Shown: piece after piece, positions 10,287 to 21,594 of the stretch
Numbering within the stretch: the stretch's first letter is position 1
Layout of the letters: every line of letters begins with the position of its first letter
Source of the DNA: Prostheceraeus crozeri
Taxonomy: Eukaryota; Platyhelminthes; Polycladida; Euryleptidae
Length of the DNA: 64,000 nt
Assembly (NCBI GenBank): GCA_907163375.1
Contig: CAJQUW010011016.1
Coordinates: 248,001 to 312,000, forward strand
Direction: 5' to 3'
Translations under genes and position numbers: made by a program
Notes under the pieces: model-generated
The model's database searches: none
Seen by the model: the letters and a program-made list of their open reading frames with translations, nothing else
Told to the model about the DNA's origin: nothing

Positions 10287-11526
10287 ATCTGTATAATGAA
10301 TGTATTTTTCGTTGAAACCATTAATTTCTAAAATAAAGTTATTCATGATTCTTCTAGAGTGAGAAAGAATGAAAGAACCTAAATGTGATGGCATGAATGA
10401 CGTCTTCCCATCTTTTACAATATTAGCTTTAAGAAATTCATCATCTTCCATTTCTACTATCGCTAAGTATTGTTCATCATTTAATTTTTCATAATCTTTT
10501 AATTCTTGTGTAAATTTTTTTTTCAGTGTACTTTCATTCCATAAATAATATTTAGTGGTTATGTCTTTTTGTACGGTTTTGCCATATAATGAATTCATTA
10601 ATAATTTAATTAACTCATCACCTACAGTATTTCCTTCTGTTTAATATTTTTTTCTCAAATTAAAAAGTTTTTCAATATAATTTCGAAATGGTGAAACTTG
10701 ATAATTTTTTTCATAAATTATACCATCATTAATATGTAAGATTTTTCCACCACATCTAACAATTTCTTGTATGTCTACAGAAGTTAATACATCATAACAT
10801 ATACCATTTCTAAACCTGATTACTTTTACATGAGAATTATTATTTCGATTTTCAACTTTATCTTTTATAGGAACTGGTTGGAAAAACATATCATTCGGAT
10901 ATTGAAACACAATTGTAAATATTCCAGTTTCAGGTCTAAATGTTTGAGTATTAAATTTAGATACTATTTCTCGTTCTTCTTCCTGTCGAAATTTTCTAGC
11001 TGATTCAGATTTAGGGCATTCTGAATTTTCATCATACATGATGGATATAAAGATGTTGCATCAAAAGCCATTAGAAATTCATTTTTTTGCTCAAGTAGTT
11101 GATTTGAAATTGTTTTACAAATTTCAGTTTTATCTCCTAAATGTCGATACTGTTTCATTAAATCTATTAAATTACTTCCAGGTAAATACTGTTTTAATAT
11201 TGGTAACAAGATGTTACAAAATGGAGATATGTATTTTCTTATATTTGCTGACACCCTTCCACCTTTAACAGATTTTCTAATATAATTTCTAGCCCATAAA
11301 TCTATATGAGAATGAATATTTATATTGTCATTTTGTACGCTTTTCATCCAACCGTTAAATGTTAAAGCGGAGGGTGTTAAATTAGTAGTTATATCTTCAC
11401 CAACTAAATCTCGCATAACATTATTATATTTGTAGATACAAAAAGCTAAAGAAAGATTATCGTTATTTAAATATGGTTTCCATTCATTTTCTTTATAATT
11501 TTCATGTGTTATGTCTCAATTTTTTT

Positions 11527-12187
11527 CAATTATAATTATATTCACGACATGTGACATGCATGTGACTAAATTTACAAGTTTTCAAGTAATGAAAGAAAAT
11601 ACAAGAAATTAAGTTATTCCACTTTTCTTCCGGATATACGATAGCAAGTAAGTCCGAACCGTCTCAGATCGGGGAGGAAGTTTCCGAATATTAGAAGGAA
11701 CTTGGTTCCAGAAGCTTGTCCCATAAAACCGTAGGGAATTTTGACCGTATTTGACAGTCCTTACTTTCGGTTGCACAAACACGTTGCGGCGCATTCTTGA
11801 TTGATCACATGATCTAAAGTGTTCAGCGAGAGATAACGGAGCATAACCTTTTAGGAATTGATAATTCTCCAGAAATTCTCGGGGATTTATTGATTCACTC
11901 GATATTGTTGTCCGCCATATTGACTGCATTGTTCTAAATAAAGCTATGCACCATCGAAGTTCCAGCGCCGGTGCGTTGAACATTGCCGTTAAACTTAAAA
12001 TAGGCGCCTTTACATCTCTAGCTGCTACTCTCAAGCATCTGTTATGCATTGCTTGCAGCTTCTTCTTGCAAGGAGAAGATAGAAATGTGTGGAATATCGA
12101 CATGTATTCAAAGTGAGGCATAATATACGTCTGGACTAACTTCCATCGCACAGCTCTACTGACAGAGTTCTTAAGTCGGAGTATACC
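11527..12187 (-). mobile_element. LINE 3' fragment inserted in PolB of element 1
   Basis: The translated sequence (LKNSVSRAVRWKLVQTYIMP, then HFEYMSIFH, then SLRFYGTSFWNQVPSNIRK) is the C-terminal tail of a non-LTR retrotransposon reverse transcriptase of the CR1/jockey type, followed by a short 3' region. The T-rich run at about 11519-11526 could be the copied poly-A tail. Polymerase coding sequence resumes on both sides. The family differs from the LINE at 18-25 kb. Exact edges and target duplication could not be fixed. Confidence 0.8.
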
Positions 12188-13925
12188 AGGTATACCGGTG
12201 TATCTCCAATTTCATAATTTAATTTACACATATTGGTAGGAATTTTGAAATTCTCACACCATTTAGAAAGACTTGTTTTTACATGTTGATAACTACATTT
12301 CATTATAATAGTTTGAAGTGCTAATTTACCTGGCGGTGAATTTTTTTTCATATTGCTTTTAAATCTAAAAGATTTTTGAATATATCTACTAACACATTCA
12401 GTTGTATAAGGATTTTGTAATGAAGCAGTTAATATTCCTCTTGAGGTTTTAAGAGGCGGTTTAGATAATTTGAAATTAGCTTTTATCGGAAAATAGGAAT
12501 CAAAACCTGATGAATTGTGAGCTATTAAAGTTACTTTCGAATAATTAAATTTTCGAAGAGTTTTAAAAAATTGATTTATTGGACATTCATCATCCTCAGT
12601 TCTCGTAAATATTTTCACACAATTTTGAAGTTTATTAAATTCTAATTCAGTTAAATTATTATACTCATTAATTTGTTTTTTAAGTTTTTTAATTTCAACA
12701 TCTTTTGATCGTTTAATTTTAATCATATCACTTAACAAACGTGTTTCTAATTCTTTCAATCTTTGTTTCGGTAAGCAACATATAAATTTATTAAAATTAA
12801 TGGCTCCTACAGCATAAGGAATAGGATGAGCTGTTGAACAGTTAGGATCAAAAAAAGTTTCGAGATCCCAAATATATGTTGAACTATAGTCAATTTTTTT
12901 CTTTGTTATGATTTTATATGGACGCGTTGTTAGATTTTCATCAGTAACTGTTTTATATATTGGTTTGAAATTATTTTCAATTTCTCTAATTGCTTTTAAT
13001 TTATGAGATTTATTAATTAAACAACAGTGTCCAATTGTTGAACCTTCGTCAAAATAATTGTAATAAACATAATTATGAAACGTTTCAATTCCTCTAGGAT
13101 TTAAATGACGATTCGAAGGACTGTAATACTGAACACTTTCTCCAAAAAATTTATTGAACTGAGAAAATTTGCAGTTTGACATTACTCCTGTTCTAGATGT
13201 GGCTTTCTCTTTATATAAAAAATTATTAAACATTTCTTTCATCATTTCTCCTTGTTCTTCATTAAAACCTCGTAAAACATTATAACATTTAATAAAACAA
13301 AAATCTTCGGAAGGAATATAACAATATTCACCGAAATATTCTTTGATTCTATATTTCATATTAATACCTGCACCTCTGTGATCTTTGTACTAGCTTCATT
13401 CCAAAATCTTCATATTTAATATTACCTGTAAAAATCCATTCATGACTATCTGACTTCACATCCAGATTGGAAAACCATGTTTCAAATGATTTTTTATTAT
13501 AGAAGGTTACGTAAAAATTTTGTATTATATTTTCATGATCTTTTATAACTTTTCCAAGTAAATTAATAATTTTACCATTTGCTAAAACTTTTCGCATATC
13601 ATTTACTACATTAGTAAAAAGTTCAGTTTCATCCGTAGTTTCGTTCGGATTAAAAGGATTCAATAGATCGTCACCAAGTTCATCCTTAATTCTATCATCA
13701 AAAAAAAATATCAGTAATAGGAATTTCTAGTATTTCCTTTGTTCCACGTTTTTGTTTTTTAATACTACGTTTAATACTATGTTTCCGTTTTTGTGTACGT
13801 TTCTGTTTTTCTTTAATCCACTTCTGTTTCTTTAATGAAGCAATTTCTTCATCAAATTCTACAATTTGTTTTTTTATTAATTCATCAACAATAGGTTTCG
13901 TACCTTTATTCATCTTACAATTCAT

Positions 13926-14102
13926 ATTTTTTAAGAAAATTGTGATTTTTTATTCAAAAGAAGTTATGATTTTTTATTCAAAAAGAAATTATGATTTTTT
14001 ATTCAAAAATTATGATTTTATTTTAAAATCTGAAATAAATGAAGGTATATTCAATTGTTGTAATGTTTTTAAATCATAAACTGTTAAATGTTCTTTATAA
14101 AA
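13926..14102. repeat. Short tandem leader repeats upstream of PolB, element 1
   Basis: Three to four copies of a roughly 25-30 bp unit, TTATGATTTTTTATTCAAAA with small spacers, lie directly before the PolB start. Similar A/T-rich duplications precede other gene starts in both elements. Confidence 0.6.
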
Positions 14103-14336
14103 TTACCACCATAAGTTATTGTGTGCTAGAAATACTCTAAAACGTCTTAAACAAAGTGGAAAATTCCTTGTTCTTTCATAACTTTTTATTCCGTGTTTTA
14201 TTTTATAATCTTTGACAAATTCCATATATCTGCGATGGAAATTAAATTTAACTTCTTTCTTCGAATTTACAGGATTTGTAGGATGACGATAATCTTTTAA
14301 AACTGGTGCTTGCTCTATCTTGTATGCATTCAACAT
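14103..14336 (-). CDS. Small basic protein, element 1 only
   Basis: 77 residues, apparently whole, not recognised. It is rich in basic and aromatic residues (KFNFHRRYMEFVKDYKIKHG) and ends FRVFLAHNNLWW. The start ATG follows a long A-rich tract. It lies between PolB and ATPase and has no counterpart in element 2, so it appears to belong to the exchanged replication block. A DNA-binding or terminal-protein-like role is possible but unsupported. Confidence 0.55.
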   Translation of the reverse strand: MLNAYKIEQAPVLKDYRHPTNPVNSKKEVKFNFHRRYMEFVKDYKIKHGIKSYERTRNFPLCLRRFRVFLAHNNLWW

Positions 14337-14410
14337 ATTTTTTTTTATTTTTATTAATAAAAAATTTATGAGAAAAAATTATTCGATCACTCCGCGAAAA
14401 TATTTTCGAT

Positions 14411-14434
14411 CGACTTTCAGTCGGGGCGAACCCC
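14411..14434. repeat. Paired-hairpin insertion at the end of the ATPase gene, element 1
   Basis: CGAC-TTTCA-GTCG (14411-14423) runs into GGGG-CGAA-CCCC (14423-14434). The segment is GC-rich compared with its surroundings and gives this ATPase copy a different C-terminus from the element 2 copy. Confidence 0.6.
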
Positions 14435-15216
14435 CTCGAGGCGAAGCGTAGTCAGAGAACAATTGTTCGATAACACTATCATGAATTTTTTATCAATATT
14501 AATTGAAATGAAGCCATAATCTTTTGACCAAGCATTGTTACACGATTGTTTAAATTCATCTTTATTTCTTACACATAAATCTCTTAACAAATCACTTAGG
14601 TTTCTTGCATTTATTTCAAATAGTATAAATATATTTGCATTCTTCCTAATAACACTTCCATCTAATGAATACATACTTTGTGTTAAATAAAAAACACTAC
14701 AGTTGTTATGTCTACCTCTTGTGAAATAATTTCTCTGAACTGACTGATTTCTATCATTAACACAATCATCAAAAATTACACAATGCTTCATTGTTTATCT
14801 GGTTTACTGGGATCTAGCATATTACCACTATTATCTCTTAATTGTATCTTTATATTTTTATTGGATTCTACTAACTGATTATTTTTTGCTGCTTCTTCAC
14901 ACCACGAACTTATTTCTTCTTCATATTCAGATTGTTCATATTCTTTGAATAATGAAGCAATTGCTGTTTTTTTATGATTATTTTCAAATCCATATTTTAA
15001 AAATTGATAGACGGGTTGTTCTGCTGTTGTTGTATAAATTATAAGATTGTTATAATCCAAAAAATTTGGAGTCGTTAAAATTTTAAATAATAAATATGTT
15101 TTTCCACATCCTGATCTTCCACAAATAACTGGCAAAACTTTATTAGATGAATTTGGATGATGATTAAATTTTTTATTTAAAAGTTTTTTTTTATTTAATG
15201 GGGGCACTTCACTCAT
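14417..15216 (-). pseudogene. FtsK/HerA-type packaging ATPase, element 1, broken
   Basis: DNA-packaging ATPase of the A32/Polinton type. Walker A is GRSGCGKT (15097-15120) and Walker B lies in HCVIFDDC, followed by the conserved NYFTRGRHNNCSVFYLTQS region. The gene is next to the penton-like gene, as in other Polintons. The start follows an A-rich tract. About one or two breaks; otherwise well preserved compared with the rest of element 1. Confidence 0.88.
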
Positions 15217-15254
15217 TTTTAATAAAAAAAAATATTTTTTTAAGAAGAAGAAAA

Positions 15255-15699
15255 TTAAACTTCTCTGACCAAAAGATCCATCATAATCTCTTCACCTCCG
15301 AAATTTATTTCATGTCCTTTCTCATCAGTGATTCTAATGTTAATGTTGTTAAAAATGTCTCTTAATTTCATTTGATATTGATTCAACTTCGTAAGAACCA
15401 GGAAGAAAAGTTAGTATTTTCCATGTTTTACCTTTATCAGTAGAATATCTAAATTGATCATTCACATCTTTGATAACATTTTGAATAGTGTTAAATGTGG
15501 AGAAACTAGTCAATGCAATTTGATAATTTTTGTTTTGTTCCAAATGTAGAATGGGTTCTAAATTACAAGTGTGTGATGAAGTAGTTGTTATAATTTTTAA
15601 CGTCGTACTAAATTTTGATGAACCCAAAATCTCTGTTAGATTTTCTAAATGATTATTAATTTTTTCTAGTTCTGCTGATGATAATTCTCTCGAAGACAT
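15255..15699 (-). pseudogene. Penton-like minor capsid protein, element 1, broken
   Basis: Fossil and shortened copy of the 263-residue protein at 44123-44914. The N-terminal part (STTLKIITTTSSHTCNLEP, then YQIALTSFSTFNTIQNV) is nearly identical to the element 2 copy. In Polintons a single-jelly-roll protein at this position forms the capsid vertices. Confidence 0.8.
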
Positions 15700-15745
15700 T
15701 TTTTAGTTAAAATTTTAAATAAATATTTTTTTATAGAAAAAATCA

Positions 15746-16551
15746 AAAACAACATATTTCAGCTATACTTTTATAATCCTCTTCAATCTAGAATCTTCTT
15801 TTCTAACAGTCTTTTCAATATAGCATGAATTTCATTGAAACTAGAATTATGTCTTTCTTTTATTGCAGATATTAAAATATTTAATCTATTTAGTAATTCT
15901 TGTGGATCATCTGGCAAGAATACAGTTGTTTCTGTTTTAAAACCTTTTCCTAATTTAACTCCCGTTGATAATAAATTTTGTAATTGTTTATAACGTCTAA
16001 ACTGCACCAACTCTATCTAACATAGCTTTATATTTTATGAGATCTTCTACAACATAATTTTTTAAATCTGCTCCTCTTAAAAGATCAACGAAATTTCTAT
16101 CTAGACTAAAAGGAGATTTATCTGGTGAACATATTAAACCTCGAAAGGGTTGTGGAAATATTTTCTTTTTGTCCGAGATAAAATTTAGGTATTGTTTTTC
16201 CATCTATAAATGAAATGGAATGTTCAAATTGCATAGATTTTGGCAATTTCTTATTAATGTTTGATTTTAGTAATCCACAGTCATCTAATATAGTTTTGTG
16301 TTCTGAATCTGTTCTATCAATTTGTTTATCATTATTTGTAAGCTCTTTTTCAAGCTTTTTAAATGGTTCAATATTTTTTTCAGAATCAGTTTTTACTTGC
16401 TCGGTTTGCTGCATTTTTTCAAACATATCAGATTGAATACCAGCTTTATACAGTCCATGCTGAGTATGATTTTCGTTCATAGTATTTTTTTGCTTTATTA
16501 ACTCATCTAATTGTTGGATTCTCTTTGATTATCAGCTTTAATTTTATCCAT
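15746..16551 (-). pseudogene. Conserved Polinton structural protein, element 1, broken
   Basis: Counterpart of 44957-45784. The readable parts include the coiled-coil N-terminus (QSDMFEKMQQTEQVKTD) and the C-terminal helical module FLPDDPQELLNRLNILISA. Role unknown; its position among capsid genes suggests a virion protein. Several breaks. Confidence 0.65.
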
Positions 16552-16618
16552 TTTTAAAATACAATATTTGAATTTTGTGGTAACATTGGAATACAACAAA
16601 AACATTTTACTGAACAAA

Positions 16619-17246
16619 TTATTTTTTTATTGCTTTGGCGTCTAAAGTTTTGTTTAATAAAGTTTTGCTTAAAGTTTTTAGTTCTTCTAAAAAAATTTTA
16701 TCATTTTCTTCATTAGAAATTTTGCCATCCCGTTTATTCTTGTCATCAACTTTTTCTGACTGTAATTGAAATGATATTTGATTTACTTCATTAGCTTTTT
16801 GATCAAATTTTTCAATTTCATCCAACGTAATAACATTATCATCACAGACTCTGAAAGTAGTACAGTAATTTGTCATTGACTTCTTTAATATGTAAATGTT
16901 TAGTTTTTAATGATTTTCGTTTCTTAGTTATTAAAGATTTATCTAACATTGTAACAAGTGAAGTTGTAAAAACACCCGTACCTGTTAAAGCAGTAGCAAC
17001 TACTGGAATTACTGAAACACCTGAAGATACAACAATTGATAAAGCACCTAAACTTATTGTTAAAAATATTCCAGTACCTTGTGTTACATTTTTAACTTTA
17101 GACCATCTCTTTCTTAATTTTTTATAATGCTCTAATCTTAATAATAATTGAGATTCCTTATCTTTCATGTACCTAACTACGAACGAAGGATATATTCTCG
17201 AAGTTCCTTCCATTTTTGAGGTTTCTTCCACTTTTGTCTCATCCAT
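16619..17246 (-). pseudogene. Two-segment membrane protein, element 1, broken
   Basis: The full-length copy of the gene whose start is duplicated in the left terminal repeat. A charged N-terminal coiled coil (MKDKESQLLLRLEHYKKLRK) is followed by two hydrophobic segments (GIFLTISLGALSIVVSSGV and VIPVVATALTGTGVFTTSLV) and a basic, then acidic tail. Proteins of this shape recur in Polinton-like genomes. A role in virion membrane or entry is inference. About two breaks. Confidence 0.7.
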
Positions 17247-17518
17247 TTTTATAATAATTATTTTGAATGCAATCTTCTGAAATTTTTAGACTGCCTAAAT
17301 TTTCGACTACGTGAAATTTCGACCACGTGATATTTTTTAGACTGTCTAAATTTTGAGACTACTTAAATTTTTGAAAATTTGTCACTACCTAAATTTTTGA
17401 AATTTGGAGACTACCTAAATTTTTGAAATTTATAGACTACGTAAATTTTTGAAATCTCGCAAGGTGTGACATCCGGTGCGAGCGAAGCGATGCGCCGGAT
17501 TTCATACCCTATACTACT
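17050..17518 (-). repeat. Right terminal inverted repeat of element 1
   Basis: Inverse copy of 1816 to about 2290, ending ..CCCTATACTACT. It includes the first third of the membrane-protein gene. The outer 70 bp are nearly identical to the left copy, while the inner AAATTTTTGAAATTT-type subrepeats differ in number. Confidence 0.88.
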
Positions 17519-17524
17519 CACAAA
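17519..17524. repeat. Target-site duplication of element 1, right copy
   Basis: CACAAA, identical to 1810-1815. Confidence 0.92.
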
Positions 17525-18170
17525 CACTAACAAGAAAAAATCTGCTGAGCTCTCCAAAGCATTCCATGTTCCGGCTTTGCCCGTCATCGATGAACTCAGC
17601 GACATGCAGTCCAAACATCCAGATGATACTTTGTTAACTGTTGTCGATGACTTAAACTCATTTCCAAAGCTGATGATCTTAGTTGAATCGTTTCTGCTGG
17701 TCGTTACTCACAACATGGAAGTCGAACGTAGCTTTTCTGTGATGAAATCCGCTGAATGTTTGCATCAAAGTAGGATGCGATCCTTGCTTTATGATTCTGT
17801 TCGTTTCGTGAGGGGCCGCTTCGACCACTCCAATTTTGAATGCTTTGTTCCGCCCGAACGTTTGTTGGAACGGATACAAAAGGCTGGAACACAGTACAAG
17901 AACGAATCCAAACAATTGGCTTTGTGCAGAATTGAACGTCCTTCTCAAACGCGCTCCCTTCAGGAATCTGTTGGCGTCTTCAAAAGACACACACCAAATG
18001 AACTGAAAAGAAACATTCAAGCGGTGGACAAATAGTTGAATGAGACGAGACAGCGAGTGGAGCATTTGGAAGAAAAGAAACGTCGCCTGCATTTGGAGCA
18101 ATCAAGTGTGTCTACCCGATACAACAGAATTTCTGAAACTATAATCGATCAAATGTTCTCGAATTGACTA
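17519..18170 (+). pseudogene. hAT-like transposase remnant, 3' part
   Basis: C-terminal part of the same hAT-like gene, including the dimerisation region: VVTHNMEVERSFSVMKSAEC (about 17702-17760) followed by MRSLLYDSVRFVRGRF. The reading frame is open to a TAG at 18034-18036, and the same frame then continues with a plausible coiled-coil tail (LNETRQRVEHLEEKKRRLH) up to about 18167, so the TAG is probably an internal stop. The hydrophilic Arg/Gln-rich end is unusual for a plain hAT C-terminus. Confidence 0.75.
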
Positions 18171-18492
18171 AAAAACCCTTTTTCGGTCTTCTCTTGCCGA
18201 TGTGATCAGTCAATGTTTTTAAGTAGCTTTGAAGCAAATTTTTAGGTAGAGTAAATTGCGCTTATTGTATTTGTAAAAATTGTGTGCATCATTTAAATTA
18301 TAAAAATTTCACAATTGGAAGTGTAATTAAATTATGTTGACGATCTTTGAAATGTGACTATGTCTTCCGTCGTACACTGCATTTTGTGATAATATGACAT
18401 GGAAATAAACAAAAAACGACTTATAGATTAAATATTGATCAACTTGCGTAAAACAGATTAAAATCATGTTTTTTTCAAATTCTACATAAACC
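18171..18492. other. Probable 3' untranslated end of the LINE
   Basis: No gene. Because the Penelope-like element to the right is flanked by a 12 bp direct repeat, this AT-rich stretch is likely to be the 3' tail of the minus-strand LINE that continues at 19936. The exact LINE end was not found. Confidence 0.4.
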
Positions 18493-18504
18493 ACGAAGTA
18501 TGGT
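18493..18504. repeat. 12 bp direct repeat flanking the Penelope-like element, left
   Basis: ACGAAGTATGGT, repeated exactly at 19924-19935. This is consistent with a target-site duplication. The 35 bp between it and the inverted repeat at 18540 would then have arrived with the element. Confidence 0.6.
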
Positions 18505-18560
18505 AATCCAGGTAACCGAAATTGTTCGTCGGATAATTGTAATAATAAAATAGCCACTAT

Positions 18561-19819
18561 GTGGGAAAATCTATATTTGCTGGACAACCCGGAAATAATT
18601 TCGTTTCTTTCGATGCCATTTCTCTATTTACTAATGTGCCTGTTCAACCTACTATAGATTTTTTGTCTCGTCGTCTTTCTTCAGTTTCTTATGACTTTCC
18701 TGTTAGTGTAGATTGTCTGCTAGATCGTGTTCGATTATTTCATAGTCACAATTATTTTACTTTTGAAAACAATTATTTTCAGCAAGTTTTTGGCTTAGCC
18801 ATGGGAAACCCAATTTCCCTGTGCTTCCGAATTTTTTCCTTGAGCATGTAGAAAGCGAGTTGCTTCCTACTTTTGCTGGCAACAGCCCTCTTTTTTGGTT
18901 TCGTTATGTTGACGATGTTCTATCTTTAGTTTCGCATGATTTTGATTTGAATTCATTCTTGTCTTTTATGAACTCTTTACATCCTTCTCTGAAGTTCTCT
19001 TATGAGTATGAATCTCATAACGCCATTCCTTTTCTAGATGTTTTGATTAAGAAGGTTGGCCGTTCTCTTTGTTTTTCTGTTTTTAGAAAGGATACTCACT
19101 CTAACAGCTATCTTCATTTCTTTTCTTTTCATCCATTAATTGTTAAAATAAATGTCGCTCGCGGCCAGTTTTTGCGTGCGCTTCGTATTTGTAGTTCTGA
19201 TTCTATTGATGATGAAATTGATTTCAGTTTTTCTTCGTTTATGAAACTTGGTTATCCTCCAGATGTCTTAAACAAAGCTTTATCTAAAGCTAGGTCTATG
19301 TATTTTCGACAAGACTATCGACTTTTCTACGTAAATAATGTAAATTTTTTTTCTGTACCCTTTGTACCTTCTATAAATTGTACCAGTAATCATCATGTGG
19401 CTAAATGGTACTGCACCAAACTTGTATTTCGTTACCCTAACAGTATCAAATCAAACCTAGTTCATAACAACAGCATTAAGAAACCTGGCGGTGTGTATAG
19501 TATACCATGTAAAGACTGCGATAAATTTTATGTCGGTAAAACAGGTCGATCTTTTATTACTCGTATCAATGAACACAAGAGAGCTGTCAGATATTTTGAT
19601 GAAAATAATGCTTTGGCCCAACATTGTATGCAAACAGGTCATTCTATTGATTTTAATGGGCATGACGTTTTGTCTTATTGTAGTGATTTTAGAACCAGAC
19701 GTGTGGTTGAATCTTCATTTATTAAGGTTAACCAATCAAAAGTGTTCAACAGTAACTCAGGCTTTCATCAACCGGACTTGGTAACCGCTTCGCGAGTTGT
19801 AAATTGTATTCGCCGCTGA
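18561..19819 (+). pseudogene. Penelope-like reverse transcriptase and GIY-YIG endonuclease
   Basis: The two overlapping frames (18561-18851 and 18821-19819) cover the reverse transcriptase motif FVSFDAISLFTNVPV, the GLAMGNPIS motif, the catalytic FRYVDDVLS (about 18898-18924) and the GIPFLDVL-type thumb region. The C-terminal GIY-YIG endonuclease reads GGVYSIPCKDCDKFYVGKTG (19488-19547) with downstream R and E residues in ITRINEHKRA. A frame change near 18830 and the missing N-terminal half make it inactive. Penelope-like elements use this enzyme pair for target-primed copying. Confidence 0.88.
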
Positions 19820-19845
19820 TTTTGTCATCATTCATTTCTTGTGAC

Positions 19846-19881
19846 CTGAGGAAGGGAGCAGGTGACTCCCGAAACGTTGTC
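19846..19881 (+). ncRNA. Hammerhead ribozyme motif of PLE 1
   Basis: The catalytic core CTGAGGA (19846-19852, CUGANGA consensus) is followed by stem II GGGAG/CTCCC (19854-19858 with 19866-19870), then GAAAC (19871-19875) and a very short helix III leading to GTTGTC, the expected cleavage end. Penelope-like elements are known to carry such minimal hammerheads in their repeats. The spacing of all core parts is right. Confidence 0.85.
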
Positions 19882-19935
19882 CAGCAAATAGAGATTTTCT
19901 CACATAGTGGCTATTTTATTATTACGAAGTATGGT

Positions 19936-21594
19936 CACTATTTTTGTCGATGTGAGTTGGCAACCCTGACGTTGAGTTATGGCGACGACAAGACCAATAG
20001 AAATAAGAGTTTGCTCGTCTCTGAGTCTTTGAGAGATGAAGTGTTGAGTTCTTTCCAGTTTCTTTGGAACATAGTGACAAAGGGGGTGCTTTGGGTCATC
20101 ACATTTCATAAGGAAGCTTGCTGTCAATCTGTGTCTCTTTTTGTCGAAGGGTTCTGTAAATTTGCATGTGCACTCCCAGCCACAGATGATTCTATGAGCA
20201 CGTCTCTCAAGAGTCTTCACTTTGCGTTTGATGAGCACTGTCAGATTCCCGAATAGTTGTGTTGCATACAGTAGTATTGACATAACTTGAGCCTCATAAA
20301 TCTGTACTAACTGACATTTTGGCAAGTATGCTCTTAGGACTCTAATGGCGTACAGACGCTGGGTCGCAATCCTGATGATGTAGGAAAAATGGTCATTCCC
20401 TGTCAAATCTTTCTTCCAGGTGACACCAAGAATCGGCATGGATTCAACCTTTCTTACGTCTTCACGCATTGGTATCAGGGATTTGGATCTACCGACTACT
20501 TCCATTTGCGTACTTTTACTGCTATTCATTGTCATTCCATTATCTTCCAGCCAATCTTTGATCAAGTTATCAGGGATGCCTTTATCATATTTTGAAACCA
20601 TTTCGATCAACGTTAGATCGTCAGCATACTTGATAAGACGATTGTCACTGTTGTTTGCAATTCGAAGTTGACCAATAAAGCAACCAAAGAGATACGGCCC
20701 TAGGACTGAGCCCTGGGGTACCCCAGAAATGACCTCGACCACATGACCATATTTTCCCTGTAATTTGATGCGATTGCTTCGACCTGTCAGGTAGGATTTC
20801 AGCCATAACAAAAATCCTTCGTTCATGCCAACATCCTTCAGAATAGTGAGCAGACGATGATGCTGTAACCTGTCATAGGCCTTCGAAAGATCCAAACATG
20901 TCATCCTCACTCCACAGGAGTCTTTTCTATCAAAGAACGCAGTGACGGTCTCATGCATGTCTATAAGAGCCGAGGTTGTAGACCCCATTGGACGAAAACC
21001 ATGCTGATCAATCCCATAGTGTTTGAGAAATGTCTCTTTCAAGTCTTCCAATATTATTTTTTCTAGCAATTTTGACCTGATGGGGTTTACAGTGATGAAT
21101 CTGAAGTCCTTGATTGTCGGGTTGCGCTGCCTTTTTGGAATTGGAAATGTAACACCAAGTTTCCAAACGCTAGGGAATTCTCTATCTTGTATGGATACAT
21201 TGTAAATGTGGCATAATGCGTCCGAAATCCAAAAAGCTGCTTCAGCCAAGAGTCGAGCAGGAATAAGATCATATCCATAGGATTGCCTCAACTTAAATGT
21301 GCTCAGTGCTCTAAGCACTTTCATTGGTGTAATTGTTAATGGCCAGGCTTCGTCGATCATATCGGCAAGTAAAGTATCTTTCCTTTGATTAAAGCACTGA
21401 TTGTATTCGGTTGTCAAAGCTGACAAAATATCGCCGTTTCCATCATGATCCCTTAATATCCTGTCATGAGAAACCTTGACGTTCTTTCCATCTATCTCCT
21501 TAATGATTTTCCAGACATTTTTCCCTTGGTCCATTAATTTTTTGCTCCATTTTTCTTTTGCTTTCTTAATCTCTTGACTAACCTTCGATTTCAA
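19936..21594 (-). pseudogene. LINE ORF2: reverse transcriptase
   Basis: About 550 residues of open frame. Motifs in order: IRSKLLEKII (finger), QHGFRPMGSTTSAL, CLDLSKAYDRL (motif A), SGVPQGSVLGPYLF (motif B), LIKYADDLTLI (motif C, about 20610-20642), NGMTMNSSKST, and LGVTW followed by the C-terminal YATQLFGNL..RRAHRIICG tail. This order fits the CR1/jockey group. The frame runs on into the Penelope insertion at its 3' end. It overlaps the upstream endonuclease frame by 17 bp, indicating a frameshift near 21585. Confidence 0.9.

Larger units (their letters stand above)
8742..13925 (-). pseudogene. Polinton-type DNA polymerase B with intein, element 1, broken
   Basis: A family B, protein-primed-type polymerase that would replicate the element. 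From the N-terminal end it has a basic lysine-rich region, Exo I WDLETFF (about 12850-12872), Exo II AHNSSGFDSYF (about 12497-12528), motif A DATSLYPS (about 11050-11075), motif B NSLYGK (about 10580-10598), and motif C split by an intein as YTD|intein|TDSIY. A LINE fragment (about 11527-12187) sits between the exonuclease and palm regions. The gene has several breaks. Its orientation (minus, with the capsid genes) and sequence differ clearly from the element 2 polymerase. Confidence 0.9.
1816..17518. mobile_element. Polinton/Maverick (adintovirus-like) element 1, fossil, broken
   Basis: A 15.7 kb element bounded by inverted repeats that start AGTAGTATAGGG and by the 6 bp duplication CACAAA. 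Order of parts from left: terminal repeat with the start of the membrane-protein gene, protease (+), PLA2-integrase (-), pX-like (-), major capsid (-), pVI-like (-), fibre-like (-), C2H2 protein (+), intein-bearing PolB (-), small protein (-), ATPase (-), penton-like (-), conserved structural protein (-), membrane protein (-), terminal repeat. It is an old fossil: most genes are broken (around twenty or more breaks in all) and a LINE fragment sits in the polymerase. Its outer 70 bp terminal repeats are still almost identical and its target duplication is perfect. It inserted into a hAT-like transposase gene. Confidence 0.95.
18540..19924 (+). mobile_element. 5'-truncated Penelope-like element (PLE 1)
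   Basis: Bounded by nearly perfect inverted repeats of about 48 bp (18540-18588 and 19876-19924), typical of rearranged Penelope ends. It contains the reverse transcriptase core, a GIY-YIG endonuclease and, just before the right repeat, a hammerhead ribozyme. The coding part begins abruptly within the reverse transcriptase, so the 5' half is missing. Confidence 0.88.
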
